Shown here: positions 40,221-49,246 of the stretch, one piece after another
Position numbering within the stretch: position 1 is the first letter of the stretch
How the letters are laid out: every line of letters starts with the position of its first letter
Source: Streptomyces sp. 1331.2
Lineage (GTDB): Bacteria > Actinomycetota > Actinomycetes > Streptomycetales > Streptomycetaceae
Direction: 5' to 3'
DNA length: 64,000 nucleotides
NCBI RefSeq assembly: GCF_900199205.1
Contig: NZ_OBMJ01000001.1
Coordinates: 5,759,001 to 5,823,000, forward strand
Translations under genes and position numbers: made by a program
The notes under the pieces: generated by a model
Databases searched by the model: none
Told to the model about the DNA's origin: nothing
The model's input: only the letters and a program-made list of their open reading frames with translations

Positions 40221-42557
40221 TCAGGAGGTCGGGGCCGTCAGGTCGTAGAAGGTGGTCGAGCCGATGGTCCTCGCGGTGAAGTGGGCGGTCACCCAGGCCT
40301 CGATCCGGGCGGACTCGCTCTGCTTCCCGCCCTCGTCGCCGCCCGCGCCGCCGCCGAAGCCGCGGCGGGAGCCGCCGGCGCCGATGAACCAGTGGACCTT
40401 GCCCTCCTGGACGTACTGCTGGAAGCCGGCCAGGGTCAGCGAGGGGTCGGTGCCGTTGAAGCCGCCGAGGGCCATCACCGGCTTTCCGGTGGCGAGTTGG
40501 TAGCCGGCCGCGGTCTGCGAACCGATCGTGGCGGCCGCCCAGGTGTAGCGGTCGGCGTTCTCCTTGAGCATGGCGGCGACCTCGTCGGTCACCTTGGGGC
40601 CGTCGAGCAGGCCGCCCATGCCGCCGGGGGGCGGGCCGCCGACCGTGCCGTTGGTGCCGGTGCCGGTGCCGGTGCCGGTGCCGCGCTCGTGGCGGCCGCC
40701 GGGGAAGCCCTGAGCGCCCTGGCCGCCGGGGAAGCCCTGAGTGCCCTGGCCGCCGGGCCGGCCCTGCTGTCCTTGGCCGAACCAGCGGCCGTTGCCGGCG
40801 CCGCCGCCAGGGAAGCCCTTGCCGCCCTTGCGCCCCATGCCGCCCGGCCCGAACGCGCCCTGCACGCCAGGCCCCGCGGTCACGATCGAGCCGGTGTGCG
40901 CCGTGTTGACGGTGTCCACCGCGTACGCCGCCGGACCGCCCAACGCCGCCGCCAGACCCACCAGGCCCGCCACCGAGGCGATCCGCGCACCGGTGCGGCC
41001 CGAGGACCGTCCGGCGACCTGTCCGCCGACCAGCGCCGCAGCCGCGGCCAGCCCGCCGACCAGCACCGCCCAGCGCAGCCAGGGCAGGAAGTCCGAGCTG
41101 CGGCCGAGCAGCACGAACGCCCAGGCCGCCGTCACCGCGAGCGTTCCGGCCAGTACCAGCGCCCAAGCCAGCCGGTGCCGTGCCCGCCACAGGCCGTCCA
41201 CGCCCATGCCGACCAGAGCCGCGACGGCCGGGGCCAGCGCCACCGTGTAGTACTGGTGGAAGATCCCGGACATGAAGCTGAAGATCAGCGCGGTGGAGAG
41301 CAGCCAGCCACCCCAGACCAGGAACGCCGCCCGGGCGGTGTCGGTACGGGCGTAGCGGCGGGTCGCCCAGAGGCCGACCACCAGCAGGATCAGTGCGGCC
41401 GGCAGCAGCCAGGCGATCTGCCCGCCGATGTCGGTGCCGAACATCCGGGTCAGGCCGGTCTGTCCCCAGCCGCGGCCGCCGCCCGGCGCCGCACCACCCG
41501 GCAGGTCCATCCCCGCCGGGAGCCGCCCCCCGCCGCCCACGCTGCCGCGCTCGTTGCCGTCCACCCGGCCGAGGCCGTTGTAGCCGAAGGTGAGCGACAG
41601 GAAGCTGTTGTCCTGCGAGCCGCCGATGTACGGGCGGGCCGAGGCGGGCATCAGCTCGACGATCGCCACCCACCAGCCGCCCGAGAGCGCCAGCGCCACC
41701 CCCGCGAGCAGCAGCTGCCGCACCCGCCGCCAGAAGCCGGTGGGCGCCACGACCAGGTAGATCACCGCGAAGGCGGGCAGGATCAGGAAGGCCGCCAGCG
41801 TCTTGGTCAGGAAGGCGAAGCCGAACATCACCCCGGTGAACAGCAGCCAGCGGGTGCTCGCCGCCTCGATCGCCCGCACCAACCCGTACGCGGACAGCGT
41901 CAGCAACAGCACCAGCAGGGCGTCCGGGTTGTTGAAGCGGAACATCAGCGCCGCCACCGGGGTGAGCGCCAGCGCCGCGCCCGCCAGCAGGCCGCCCAGC
42001 GGGGAGAAGCGGCGGCGCAGCGTCGCGTACAGCACGCCGACGGTCGCCGCGCCCATCAGCGCCTGCGGCGCCAGGACCGACCAGGAGGAGAGGCCGAAGA
42101 TCCGCGCCGAGAGCGCCATCGGCCACAGCGAGGCCGGGGGCTTGTCGACGGTGATGAAGTTCCCGGCGTCGGAGGAGCCGAAGAAGAAGGCCTTCCAGCT
42201 CTGGGTGCCGGCCTGGACGGCGGCCGAGTAGAAGGAGTTCGCCCAGCCCGAGGCGCTCAGGCCCCACAGGTAGAGGACGGCGGTCGCGGCCAGCAGCGCC
42301 AGCAGGGCCGGGCGCACCCAGCGCGGGTCGTCCTCCCGGCCGCGCCAGGCCCGGGCCGGAAGGGTGCGCAGCCGGCCGGACCAGGAGGCGGGGCCCCCGG
42401 GACCCGGCGCCGACCCGACGGGCGGCAGCGGCTGCTCGGGGAAGAGCGGCGCCGGATCCGGCCGGGCGGGGTCCGGCTGCGGCACCTCCGGCGGCGGGTA
42501 GTTCGCGGCCTCCGGCCACGGTTCGCCGGCCGGAGGGGAGTAGCTGCTCGTGGTCAT
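40221..42557 (-). CDS. GT39-type membrane glycosyltransferase (ArnT/PMT-like)
   Basis: A 778-residue polytopic membrane protein. The first large loop has the catalytic region DAGNFITVDKPPASLWPMALSARIFG of the ArnT/YkcB glycosyltransferase group. It is followed by about 11 hydrophobic helices including PVAALMFRFNNPDALLVLLLTLSAYG and IFHQYYTVALAPAVAALVG. A glycine-rich loop and a repeated GT/GQ-type low-complexity tract (residues about 580-640) precede a small C-terminal globular domain. It likely transfers a sugar from a polyprenyl-phosphate donor to a cell-surface acceptor; the donor is unknown. The first 70 residues are a proline-rich cytoplasmic tail. Confidence 0.85.
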   Translation of the reverse strand: MTTSSYSPPAGEPWPEAANYPPPEVPQPDPARPDPAPLFPEQPLPPVGSAPGPGGPASWSGRLRTLPARAWRGREDDPRWVRPALLALLAATAVLYLWGLSASGWANSFYSAAVQAGTQSWKAFFFGSSDAGNFITVDKPPASLWPMALSARIFGLSSWSVLAPQALMGAATVGVLYATLRRRFSPLGGLLAGAALALTPVAALMFRFNNPDALLVLLLTLSAYGLVRAIEAASTRWLLFTGVMFGFAFLTKTLAAFLILPAFAVIYLVVAPTGFWRRVRQLLLAGVALALSGGWWVAIVELMPASARPYIGGSQDNSFLSLTFGYNGLGRVDGNERGSVGGGGRLPAGMDLPGGAAPGGGRGWGQTGLTRMFGTDIGGQIAWLLPAALILLVVGLWATRRYARTDTARAAFLVWGGWLLSTALIFSFMSGIFHQYYTVALAPAVAALVGMGVDGLWRARHRLAWALVLAGTLAVTAAWAFVLLGRSSDFLPWLRWAVLVGGLAAAAALVGGQVAGRSSGRTGARIASVAGLVGLAAALGGPAAYAVDTVNTAHTGSIVTAGPGVQGAFGPGGMGRKGGKGFPGGGAGNGRWFGQGQQGRPGGQGTQGFPGGQGAQGFPGGRHERGTGTGTGTGTNGTVGGPPPGGMGGLLDGPKVTDEVAAMLKENADRYTWAAATIGSQTAAGYQLATGKPVMALGGFNGTDPSLTLAGFQQYVQEGKVHWFIGAGGSRRGFGGGAGGDEGGKQSESARIEAWVTAHFTARTIGSTTFYDLTAPTS

Positions 42558-42753
42558 GCGCCATACGGTGCGTGGCGAGGCTGAGAGAACCGTGAGACGG
42601 GGCTGTGAGGCGCGTGTGATCTGCGGGTGTCGCCCGGGCGGCGGCTCGGTCGGGCGACCGGGTCAGGTGACCAGCTCGGGAAACCGGGTCGGGTAACCGG
42701 GTCGGGTAACCAGGTCAGGGAACCGGGTCGTCCGGCTGTGTCGGGCGACCCGG

Positions 42754-43875
42754 TCAGGCCGCAGCCGGCATGGTGATGTGCTTGCCCAGCCACTCCAGGG
42801 CCGGCGGGATCTCCCGGGTCCAGGTGTGGAAGTTGTGGCCGGCGGTGTCCAGGGTGATCGTGGACATCTTGGTGGGGGCCCTGAAGGCCGCGACCATGGC
42901 CTTGGTCTCGTCGAAGTTGTTCTCGTCGTTGGCGGTGGTCAGCAGCAGCGAGACCGGGGCGGCCGGCTGGTTCTTCAGCCGCCACAGCAGGTCGTTCTCC
43001 TGCTTGAGCTTGTCGCTGCCGCCGAACAGGTCCCCGGTGGTCTCGTCGTGGGCCGCGCTGTAGTAGCCGGAGAGGGCGACCGCCGCCGGGTAGGAGTCGG
43101 GCTTGCGCAGCGCGAACTTGAGCGCGCAGTAGCCGCCGGTGGAGTTGCCGATCACGGCCCGGTTGGCCGGGTCGGTGCCGATCCGGTAGGTGGTGGCGAG
43201 GGCCTTCGGCAGGTCGCTGGTGAAGAAGGTCTCCACCTGCGGGCCGTTCGGCACGTCGACGCACTCGGTGTCCCGGTTGCCGACGAGCGTGGGGCGGGCC
43301 ATCACCAGCACGGTCGGCGGCAGCTTCTTCTGCTCGATCGCCGCCAGGGTGGAGGCCGGGTACTGCATCAGCGAGATCAGCTTCTCCGGGGTGCCCGGGT
43401 AGCCGGTGAGCACGAGGGCCATCGGGAAGCGCTGCTTGGTGTAGTCCGGCTGGAAGTACTGCGGCGGCAGGTAGACGTACGCCTCGGTGCTCAGGCCGGT
43501 GCCGGCTCCTTTGACGTCGACCTTCTGGATCAGCCCGGAGCGTTCCGGGTCCGAGCCCTGGGTGGAGTAGAACTTCTGCTCCCCGGTGACGGCCACGCCG
43601 GAGGCGTTCGGGGTGTGGTCGACCACCGTGCCGAGCCCGCCGCTGGTGCCGAGCAGGTCGGTCCAGGAGCTGTAGAAGCCGAAGTAGCTGTTGGCGATCA
43701 GACCCATCGCGACCAGCACCGACAGCTGGGCGGCCAGGAAGGCGCCGATCCGGCCCAGCCACGACTTCCAGCCCTTCCCGCCGAACCGCGGCCAGAGCCA
43801 CATGGTGGCGACGAAGACCACGATCGCGACGACCGAGGCGATGATCTGGAGGGGGAGTCCGGTGAGGCTGAGCAC
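42754..43875 (-). CDS. Membrane-anchored esterase (PF00756-type alpha/beta hydrolase)
   Basis: A 373-residue protein with two N-terminal helices (LPLQIIASVVAIVVFVATMW and IGAFLAAQLSVLVAMGLIA) and an extracellular esterase-D/antigen-85-like domain. It shows EAYVYLPPQYF, MALVLTGYPGTPEKL, nucleophile AVIGNSTGGYCALKFALRKP, and a C-terminal histidine in TAGHNFHTW. The GTG at 43875 follows a -10 TACGAT (complement of 43883-43888) by seven bases, so the message is probably leaderless. The substrate is unknown; mycolyl transfer is unlikely in this group. Confidence 0.85.
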   Translation of the reverse strand: MLSLTGLPLQIIASVVAIVVFVATMWLWPRFGGKGWKSWLGRIGAFLAAQLSVLVAMGLIANSYFGFYSSWTDLLGTSGGLGTVVDHTPNASGVAVTGEQKFYSTQGSDPERSGLIQKVDVKGAGTGLSTEAYVYLPPQYFQPDYTKQRFPMALVLTGYPGTPEKLISLMQYPASTLAAIEQKKLPPTVLVMARPTLVGNRDTECVDVPNGPQVETFFTSDLPKALATTYRIGTDPANRAVIGNSTGGYCALKFALRKPDSYPAAVALSGYYSAAHDETTGDLFGGSDKLKQENDLLWRLKNQPAAPVSLLLTTANDENNFDETKAMVAAFRAPTKMSTITLDTAGHNFHTWTREIPPALEWLGKHITMPAAA

Positions 43876-44217
43876 GTGCCCGATCGTAGTTGACCCCACC
43901 TGGCGGCCCGGCCCGGGCCCGTCGGATGATCATTCGGTCCCTGCCGACGGGTGTGGTTCGTACCCGGCAGTGTGGTCGCTCGCCGGCGCACGGGGGTGTG
44001 CCGGTCAGGCGGGCACGGTGGGGGTCCTCGGGTGCCACCGTGCCCGCCCGTAACGGGCATATCGGGGCGGGAGGTTGCCGGTATCGGTCACAACGCCGCG
44101 TCTCCGGTGGCGAGTTCGTCCATAACGGTTGACCCCCTTGAAGTGGCCATGGCACTTTCGTGCGGCGCGGGCGTCGGCGACCAGTCGTGTACCCCGCGAT
44201 CCCCCACAAGGAGAGCC
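43876..44217. other. Divergent intergenic region with a large hairpin
   Basis: 342 bases between the esterase and protease genes. The esterase -10 is at 43883-43888. A 14-bp perfect inverted repeat spans 44008-44048. An AAGGAG site precedes the protease ATG. No RNA gene is recognised. Confidence 0.5.
44008..44048. repeat. 14-bp perfect inverted repeat
   Basis: GGCGGGCACGGTGG and its exact complement around a 13-base loop, about 170 bases upstream of the protease start. No gene ends into it, so termination is not an obvious role. Confidence 0.7.
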
Positions 44218-45768
44218 ATGTTCAAGAGACTTGTCGCGATGGTCGGCACCGGCGCCGTCGTCGCGGGCGGGTTGGCCTTCGCCGCCGCCCCCGCGCACGC
44301 CGTCCAGGCGGCCGATCTGACGGCCACCATCGCCCTGAGCAACTGCTCGGCCTCGCTGGTCCGTTACCCCACCTCGGTGGCCGGCGACCGGGCGCTGATG
44401 CTCACCAACGGGCACTGCCTGCCGACCATGCCCTCGGCCGGCCAGGTCATCCAGAACGTCAGTGCCAGCCGCAGCGGCACCCTGCTGGACGGCGCCGGCA
44501 ACGGCCTCGGCACCGTCCAGGCCGACAAGGTGCTCTACGCGACGATGACCGGCACCGACGTCGCGCTCTACCAACTCACCGACACCTACGGGTCGATCAG
44601 CTCCAAGTACGGCATCACCGCGCTGACCGTCAACGACTCGCACCCGGCCGACGGCGCCGCGATGTACATACCCTCGTCGTACTGGAAGCAGGTCTGGAAC
44701 TGCTCCGTGAACGGCTTCGTGTCCACCCTGCGCGAGGACGAGTGGACCTGGCACGACTCGCTGCGCTACAGCTCCGGCTGCAACACCACGCACGGCACCT
44801 CCGGTTCGCCGATCGTCGACTCCGCCAGCGGGCGGATCATCGGCATCAACAACACCGGCAACGACGACGGCGCCATGTGCACCCTCAACAACCCGTGCGA
44901 GGTGGCCGCCGACGGCACCACCAAGGCCTACAAGGGCCAGAGCTACGGCGAGGAGACCTACTGGTTCACCACCTGCCTGAACTCCAGCCGGACCATCGAC
45001 CTCAACGTGGCCGGCTGCCTGCTCACCAAGCCGGCCGGCAGCGGCGCCGTCTCGGTGACCAGCCCCGGTGACCAGTCCACCGTCGTCGGCACCGCGGTCA
45101 GCGTGCAGATCAACGCCTCGGGCGGCACCGCCCCGCTGTCGTACTCGGCCACCGGCCTGCCCGCCGGCCTGTCCATCAACTCCTCGACCGGCCTGATCAC
45201 CGGCATGCCGACCACCGCGGGAAGCGCCACGGTGACCGTCACGGTCAAGGACGCCGCCGGCAAGTCCGGTACCACCAGCTTCGGTTGGGCGGTCAGCACC
45301 GGTGGCGGCGGCAGCTGCACCCCGGCGCAGCTGCTGGGCAACGCGGGCTTCGAGACCGGCACGGCGGCGCCGTGGACGGCGAGCTCCGGTGTGGTCGACA
45401 ACAGCTCCAGCCAGGCCGCGCACGGCGGTTCGTGGAAGGCGTGGCTGAACGGCTACGGCTCCACCCACACCGACTCGCTGTCGCAGACGGTCACCATCCC
45501 GGCGGGCTGCAAGGCCACGCTGAGCTTCTGGCTGCACATCGACACCGCGGAGACCGGCACCACCGCGTACGACAAGCTGACCGTGTCGGTGAACGGCACC
45601 ACGCTGAAGACCTACTCCAACGTGGACGCCGCGGCCGGCTACCAGCAGCGCACCTTCGACCTGTCGGCCTACGCGGGCCAGACGGTCACCGTGAAGTTCA
45701 ACGGCACCGAGGACTCCTCGCTGCAGACGAGCTTCGTGATCGACGACACCTCCGTCCAGACCGGCTGA
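44218..45768 (+). CDS. Secreted trypsin-like serine protease with Ig-like and C-terminal beta domain
   Basis: A 516-residue secreted protease. A signal peptide (about residues 1-28, ending AHA) precedes an S1-type catalytic domain with histidine in TNGHCL, aspartate in TGTDVALYQL and serine in THGTSGSPIVD. An Ig-like putative domain follows (PLSYSATGLPAGLSINSSTGLITG, residues about 285-365). A C-terminal beta-sandwich (NAGFETGTAAPWTASSG to FVIDDTSVQTG) of the carbohydrate-binding/MAM-like type ends the protein. ATG 44218 follows AAGGAG. It is probably an extracellular nutrient protease. Confidence 0.92.
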   Translation: MFKRLVAMVGTGAVVAGGLAFAAAPAHAVQAADLTATIALSNCSASLVRYPTSVAGDRALMLTNGHCLPTMPSAGQVIQNVSASRSGTLLDGAGNGLGTVQADKVLYATMTGTDVALYQLTDTYGSISSKYGITALTVNDSHPADGAAMYIPSSYWKQVWNCSVNGFVSTLREDEWTWHDSLRYSSGCNTTHGTSGSPIVDSASGRIIGINNTGNDDGAMCTLNNPCEVAADGTTKAYKGQSYGEETYWFTTCLNSSRTIDLNVAGCLLTKPAGSGAVSVTSPGDQSTVVGTAVSVQINASGGTAPLSYSATGLPAGLSINSSTGLITGMPTTAGSATVTVTVKDAAGKSGTTSFGWAVSTGGGGSCTPAQLLGNAGFETGTAAPWTASSGVVDNSSSQAAHGGSWKAWLNGYGSTHTDSLSQTVTIPAGCKATLSFWLHIDTAETGTTAYDKLTVSVNGTTLKTYSNVDAAAGYQQRTFDLSAYAGQTVTVKFNGTEDSSLQTSFVIDDTSVQTG

Positions 45769-45799
45769 CCCCGGCCCCCCGCACGTCCGGTCCGCCCGT

Positions 45800-45834
45800 G
45801 CAGCCCGCCCCCGGCACCCTTCGGGGCGGGCTGC
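45800..45834 (+). terminator. Terminator hairpin after the protease
   Basis: GCAGCCCGCCCC...GGGGCGGGCTGC, a 12-bp perfect stem with an 11-base loop, 31 bases after the stop and just before the next promoter. Confidence 0.85.
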
Positions 45835-45856
45835 CCGGCCGCCGTATGCTGGCTCG

Positions 45857-46513
45857 ATGATCAAGCCGATAGAGCTCGTGATATTCGACTGCGACGGCGT
45901 CCTGGTGGACAGCGAGGTGATCGCCGTACGGGTGCTGGTGCGGTTGGGGGAGGAGCTGGGCTGGCCGCTGCGCGAGGCGGAGGCCGTCGAGCGGTTCGTC
46001 GGGCGGTCGGAGGCGGCCAACCACGCGATGGTGGCCGAGCGGCTGGGGGAGGAGACGGCGACGGTCTGGGACAAGCGCTTCCGCGAGCTGCACGCCGAGG
46101 CCGTGGACGCCGGGCTGACCCCGGTGGACGGCCTGCCGGAGGCACTGGCTGCGATCGACCTGCCGACCTGTGTGGCCTCCAGCGGCACGCACGAGAAGAT
46201 GCGGCACACCCTCGGCCGGACCGGGCTCCACGACCGTTTCGCCGGGCGGATCTTCAGCGCCACCGAGGTCGGCCGGGGCAAGCCCGCCCCCGACCTGTTC
46301 CTGCACGCCGCCCGCTCGATGGGCGTCGACCCGGCCGCCTGCGTCGTGGTCGAGGACAGCCGGCCCGGCGTCCAGGCCGCCCGAGCCGCCGGAATGCGCG
46401 CGCTCGGCTACGCGGGCGGCATCACCCCGGCGGAGTGGCTGGAGGGGCCGGGCACCGTGGTCTTCACGGACATGCGCGAGCTGCCCGCCCTCATCGCCGC
46501 GGGCGCCGTGTAG
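45857..46513 (+). CDS. HAD-superfamily phosphatase (beta-phosphoglucomutase-like)
   Basis: A 218-residue HAD subfamily IA hydrolase: motif I FDCDGVLVDSE (residues about 9-19), motif II CVASSGTHEKM, motif III KPAPDLFLHAARSMGV, motif IV VVEDSRPGVQAARAAGM. The cap domain lies between motifs I and II. It probably dephosphorylates a sugar phosphate or similar metabolite. The ATG follows a -10 TATGCT (45845-45850) by six bases, so it is likely leaderless. Confidence 0.92.
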   Translation: MIKPIELVIFDCDGVLVDSEVIAVRVLVRLGEELGWPLREAEAVERFVGRSEAANHAMVAERLGEETATVWDKRFRELHAEAVDAGLTPVDGLPEALAAIDLPTCVASSGTHEKMRHTLGRTGLHDRFAGRIFSATEVGRGKPAPDLFLHAARSMGVDPAACVVVEDSRPGVQAARAAGMRALGYAGGITPAEWLEGPGTVVFTDMRELPALIAAGAV

Positions 46514-46584
46514 GGCGTGTCGGGAACGCGCTGAGCGCGTAAAGCGCTTGCCGGGGGCGGTCGTCGGTGGCAGGGTCGGGCGTC

Positions 46585-47490
46585 ATGTCGGACTCCCCCG
46601 CTCGCCGCCGGATGCACGCGAACGAACTCGACCTCGACGCGGCGCTGGTGCGCCGGATGGTCGCCGGGCAGTTCCCGCACTGGGCCGGCCTGCCGGTCGA
46701 GCCGGTGGCCACCGTCGGGACCAGCAACGCGATGTACCGGCTGGGTGCGGAGCTGGTGGTGCGGATCCCGCGGATCCCGGGGGCGGTCGAGGACGTGCGG
46801 AAGGAGTACCTCTGGCTGCGGCGCCTCGCCCCCGGGCTGCCGGTCGCGGTGCCCGTGCCGCTGGCCCTGGGCGGGCCGGTGGACGGCTGCCCGTGGCCCT
46901 GGTCGGTGCTCCGCTGGCTCGACGGCGTGAACCCGGTGGCCGGTCAGGTGGACGAACCGGCAGCGCTGGCAGCGGACTTGGCGTCCTTCGTGACCGCCAT
47001 GCGCCGGCTGGACCCGGCCGGCGGCCCGGCCTCCTACCGGAGCGAGTCGCTGCCCGACCGGGACGGCGTCGTCCGGCGTGCGATCGCGGCGCTGGCCGGC
47101 ACCGTCGACGCCCGGGCGGTGACCGCCGTCTGGGAGGCCGCGCTCGGTGCCCCGCCGCACTCCGGCCCGCCGGTCTGGATCCACGCCGACCTGCAGCCGG
47201 GCAACCTGCTGGTGGACGGAGGTGGGCGGTTGAGCGCCGTGATCGACTTCGGCTGTGCGGGCCTCGGTGACCCGGCGGTGGACCTGATCACCGCCTGGTA
47301 CATGCTCCCGGCCTCGGCCCGCGGCGCCTTCCGGGCGTCGGTGGGCGCCGACGACGCGGCCTGGGCCCGCGGGCGGGGCTGGGCGCTGTCCGTCGCCCTG
47401 CTGGAGCTGGACTACTACCGCGGGAGCAACCCCCGGATGGCGGGCATCGCCCGGCACGTGATCGGCGAGGTCCTGGCCGGCCACGCCTGA
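46585..47490 (+). CDS. Aminoglycoside-phosphotransferase-family kinase
   Basis: A 301-residue APH/choline-kinase-like protein. Visible are the P-loop-like VATVGTSNAMYRLGAELVVRIPR, ATP-binding hinge WSVLRWLDG, the catalytic loop WIHADLQPGNLLVDG (Brenner motif HxDxxxxN) and the metal-binding IDFGCAGLGDPAVDLITAW. These residues support an active kinase. The substrate cannot be inferred; macrolide phosphotransferase-like proteins look similar, but there is no other resistance gene here. ATG 46585 is preferred; an in-frame ATG at 46567 exists. Confidence 0.88.
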   Translation: MSDSPARRRMHANELDLDAALVRRMVAGQFPHWAGLPVEPVATVGTSNAMYRLGAELVVRIPRIPGAVEDVRKEYLWLRRLAPGLPVAVPVPLALGGPVDGCPWPWSVLRWLDGVNPVAGQVDEPAALAADLASFVTAMRRLDPAGGPASYRSESLPDRDGVVRRAIAALAGTVDARAVTAVWEAALGAPPHSGPPVWIHADLQPGNLLVDGGGRLSAVIDFGCAGLGDPAVDLITAWYMLPASARGAFRASVGADDAAWARGRGWALSVALLELDYYRGSNPRMAGIARHVIGEVLAGHA

Positions 47491-47621
47491 TCCGGCCGGC
47501 CACGCCTGATCCGGCCGACCATGCCTCGTCCGGACCACCACGCCTGACCGGACGGCCCGCGTCCCCGCCCGGCCGCCGCCTCCCGTGGGGCGCACGGCCG
47601 GGCGGAGCCGTCGCCGTCCGG

Positions 47622-48410
47622 TCAGGCGGTCTTGATGGTGCCGCCGTCGATCACCAGGTCGGCGCCGATGATGTTGGCCGCGGCGCCGGAGACCAGGAAG
47701 GTGACCAGGGCGGCGACCTCCTCGGGTTCGGTGATGCGGGGCGAGGCCATCTGGAACTGCTGGGGCAGGGTCGACAGCAGGTCGTCGAGTCCGACGCCGT
47801 TGGCGGCGGCGACCTTGGCGCCGAAGCTGTCCGGGCCGCGCCACAGGGGGCTGCCGGTCACTCCGGGGGAGACGGTGTTGACGCGCACGCCCCGGGGGCC
47901 GAACTCCTCGCTGAGCCGCTTGGTCAGGGTGTTCAGAGCCGCCTTGGCCTCGCTGTAGCCGACCGGGCCGCTCGCGGGGACGCGGGCGTTGATCGAGGAG
48001 ATGTTGACGATCGCGCCGCGGCGCTCGATCAGGCTCGGCAGTGCGGCGCGGGTGGTGCGGATCGTGCTGAAGAGGTTGAGGTCCAGCATCCGGCGCCACT
48101 GGTCGTCGTCGGCGTCGAGGAAGCCGCCGAGGCTGAGGTGCTGGGCGTCGCCGGCGCCGACGTTGTTCACCAGGATGTCGATGCCGCCCAGTTCCGACAG
48201 TGCCGCCGCGACGACGGCCTCGACGCCCTCGGGGGTGGACAGGTCCGCGGACACGGTCGCCGCCGCGACCTTGTCGAGCTCCGGTGTCACGGTGCGGGCC
48301 GCGCCGAGCACGCGCACCCCCTCGGCGGCGAGGGCTTCGGCGACGGCCAGGCCGATGCCGCGGCTGGCGCCGGTGACGACTGCGGTCTTGCCGGTGAGCT
48401 GGAGGTCCAT
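47622..48410 (-). CDS. SDR-family oxidoreductase
   Basis: A 262-residue NAD(P)-dependent short-chain dehydrogenase: TGASRGIG cofactor motif near residues 14-21, NNVGAG, catalytic serine in NISSINAR, tyrosine-lysine in GYSEAKAALNTL, SPGVTGSPLW, and a C-terminal LVIDGGTIKTA end. ATG 48410 follows AAAGAAG. It shares a promoter-proximal operator-like sequence with the adjacent tetR gene, so it is probably repressed by that protein. The substrate is unknown. Confidence 0.93.
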   Translation of the reverse strand: MDLQLTGKTAVVTGASRGIGLAVAEALAAEGVRVLGAARTVTPELDKVAAATVSADLSTPEGVEAVVAAALSELGGIDILVNNVGAGDAQHLSLGGFLDADDDQWRRMLDLNLFSTIRTTRAALPSLIERRGAIVNISSINARVPASGPVGYSEAKAALNTLTKRLSEEFGPRGVRVNTVSPGVTGSPLWRGPDSFGAKVAAANGVGLDDLLSTLPQQFQMASPRITEPEEVAALVTFLVSGAAANIIGADLVIDGGTIKTA

Positions 48411-48421
48411 GGGGCGCTTCT

Positions 48422-48445
48422 TTCTTGAACTGTAGGTCCAGAACT
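48422..48445. promoter_or_regulatory. Operator-like site of the SDR gene (copy 1)
   Basis: TTCTTGAACTGTAGGTCCAG followed by AACT shares 19 of 24 bases with a site upstream of the tetR gene (49134-49157). It lies just upstream of the SDR start. Confidence 0.65.
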
Positions 48446-48531
48446 GGGGCATGGTGCGGCCGCCCTCGGGGCCCGCTCGGGGCCCGCTTGGGGCCCGTCC
48501 GGGCGTGCCTCGGGCGGCGGGAAGGGCGGGG

Positions 48532-49116
48532 TCAGGCCGGGCCGAGCACCGTCAGTGCGGTGTCGGCGATGCGGAGCAGGGTCGCCGCGTCGTAGGAGCG
48601 GGCCATCACCCGCAGCCCGGCGATCGTGTTCATCAGGTACTCGGCGGTGGCACGCGGGTCGAGGTCGAGGGGTACGTCGCCGTCCCGGATGCCCTGGGTG
48701 ATCCGGGACTCCAGCGCGGCCATCGTCCGTTCCACGGCGCGGCGCACCGCGCGGGCGATCTCCGGGTCGTGGCCGGACAGTTCGACCGCCGTGTTGACGG
48801 CCAGGCAGCCGCGGCGGACGGGGTGGGTCAGGTCGGACTGAACGCTGTCATGCAGGAACGCCCGGAGGCATTCCCGGGTGGTTCCGGGCCGCGCCAGGAG
48901 CTCCGCGGCGAACTCCGCACCGAGCCGGTCGTACCGTTCGAGTGCGAGCACGAACAGTTCACGCTTGCTCCCGAAGGCGTTGTACAGGCTCCCCTTCGCC
49001 ACGCCGGTCGCCTCGGCCAGCGCCGCCGGCGAGGTGTTGGCGTACCCGAGCGTCCAGAACGCCTGCATCGCGCGTTCCACCACGGCGTCGGTCTCGAAGG
49101 TGCGGGGTCGGGCCAT
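48532..49116 (-). CDS. TetR family transcriptional regulator
   Basis: A 194-residue regulator with helix-turn-helix TSPAALAEATGVAKGSLYNAFGSKRELFVLAL (residues about 28-60) and a C-terminal ligand domain of the TetR_C type. The ATG follows a -10 TACCGT (complement of 49123-49128) by six bases, so it is likely leaderless. Its upstream site matches the one before the SDR gene. It is therefore probably an autoregulated repressor of both, induced by an aldehyde- or ketone-type ligand. Confidence 0.94.
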   Translation of the reverse strand: MARPRTFETDAVVERAMQAFWTLGYANTSPAALAEATGVAKGSLYNAFGSKRELFVLALERYDRLGAEFAAELLARPGTTRECLRAFLHDSVQSDLTHPVRRGCLAVNTAVELSGHDPEIARAVRRAVERTMAALESRITQGIRDGDVPLDLDPRATAEYLMNTIAGLRVMARSYDAATLLRIADTALTVLGPA

Positions 49117-49133
49117 GTCAGGACGGTAGCAGG

Positions 49134-49157
49134 TTCTTGACCTGACGGTCCATAATT
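49134..49157. promoter_or_regulatory. Operator-like site of the tetR gene (copy 2)
   Basis: TTCTTGACCTGACGGTCCAT followed by AATT is the partner of the SDR-promoter site. The half-sites TTGACC and GGTCCA form an imperfect dyad close to the -35 region of the tetR promoter. Confidence 0.65.
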
Positions 49158-49246
49158 TCCGCCGTCCGGGTTCCCGCGGCGCCCGCCCGCCGGCACCCGG
49201 CCGCGAAGGCCGGGCGCCGGCGGGCGCCGGCGGGCGCCACAGGGGG

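Noticed and set aside
40630..40780. GGT/GGC short repeats as a separate repeat element
   Set aside because: They encode an in-frame glycine/threonine and glutamine-rich loop of the GT39 protein and are ordinary low-complexity coding sequence.
46585..47490. Antibiotic-resistance phosphotransferase
   Set aside because: Only the general kinase fold is supported; nothing nearby suggests resistance and the substrate is unknown.
47472..47545. Direct repeats CCGGCCACGCCTGATCCGG after the phosphotransferase gene
   Set aside because: Two to three imperfect copies at a gene end, with no clear structure; not enough for a separate feature.
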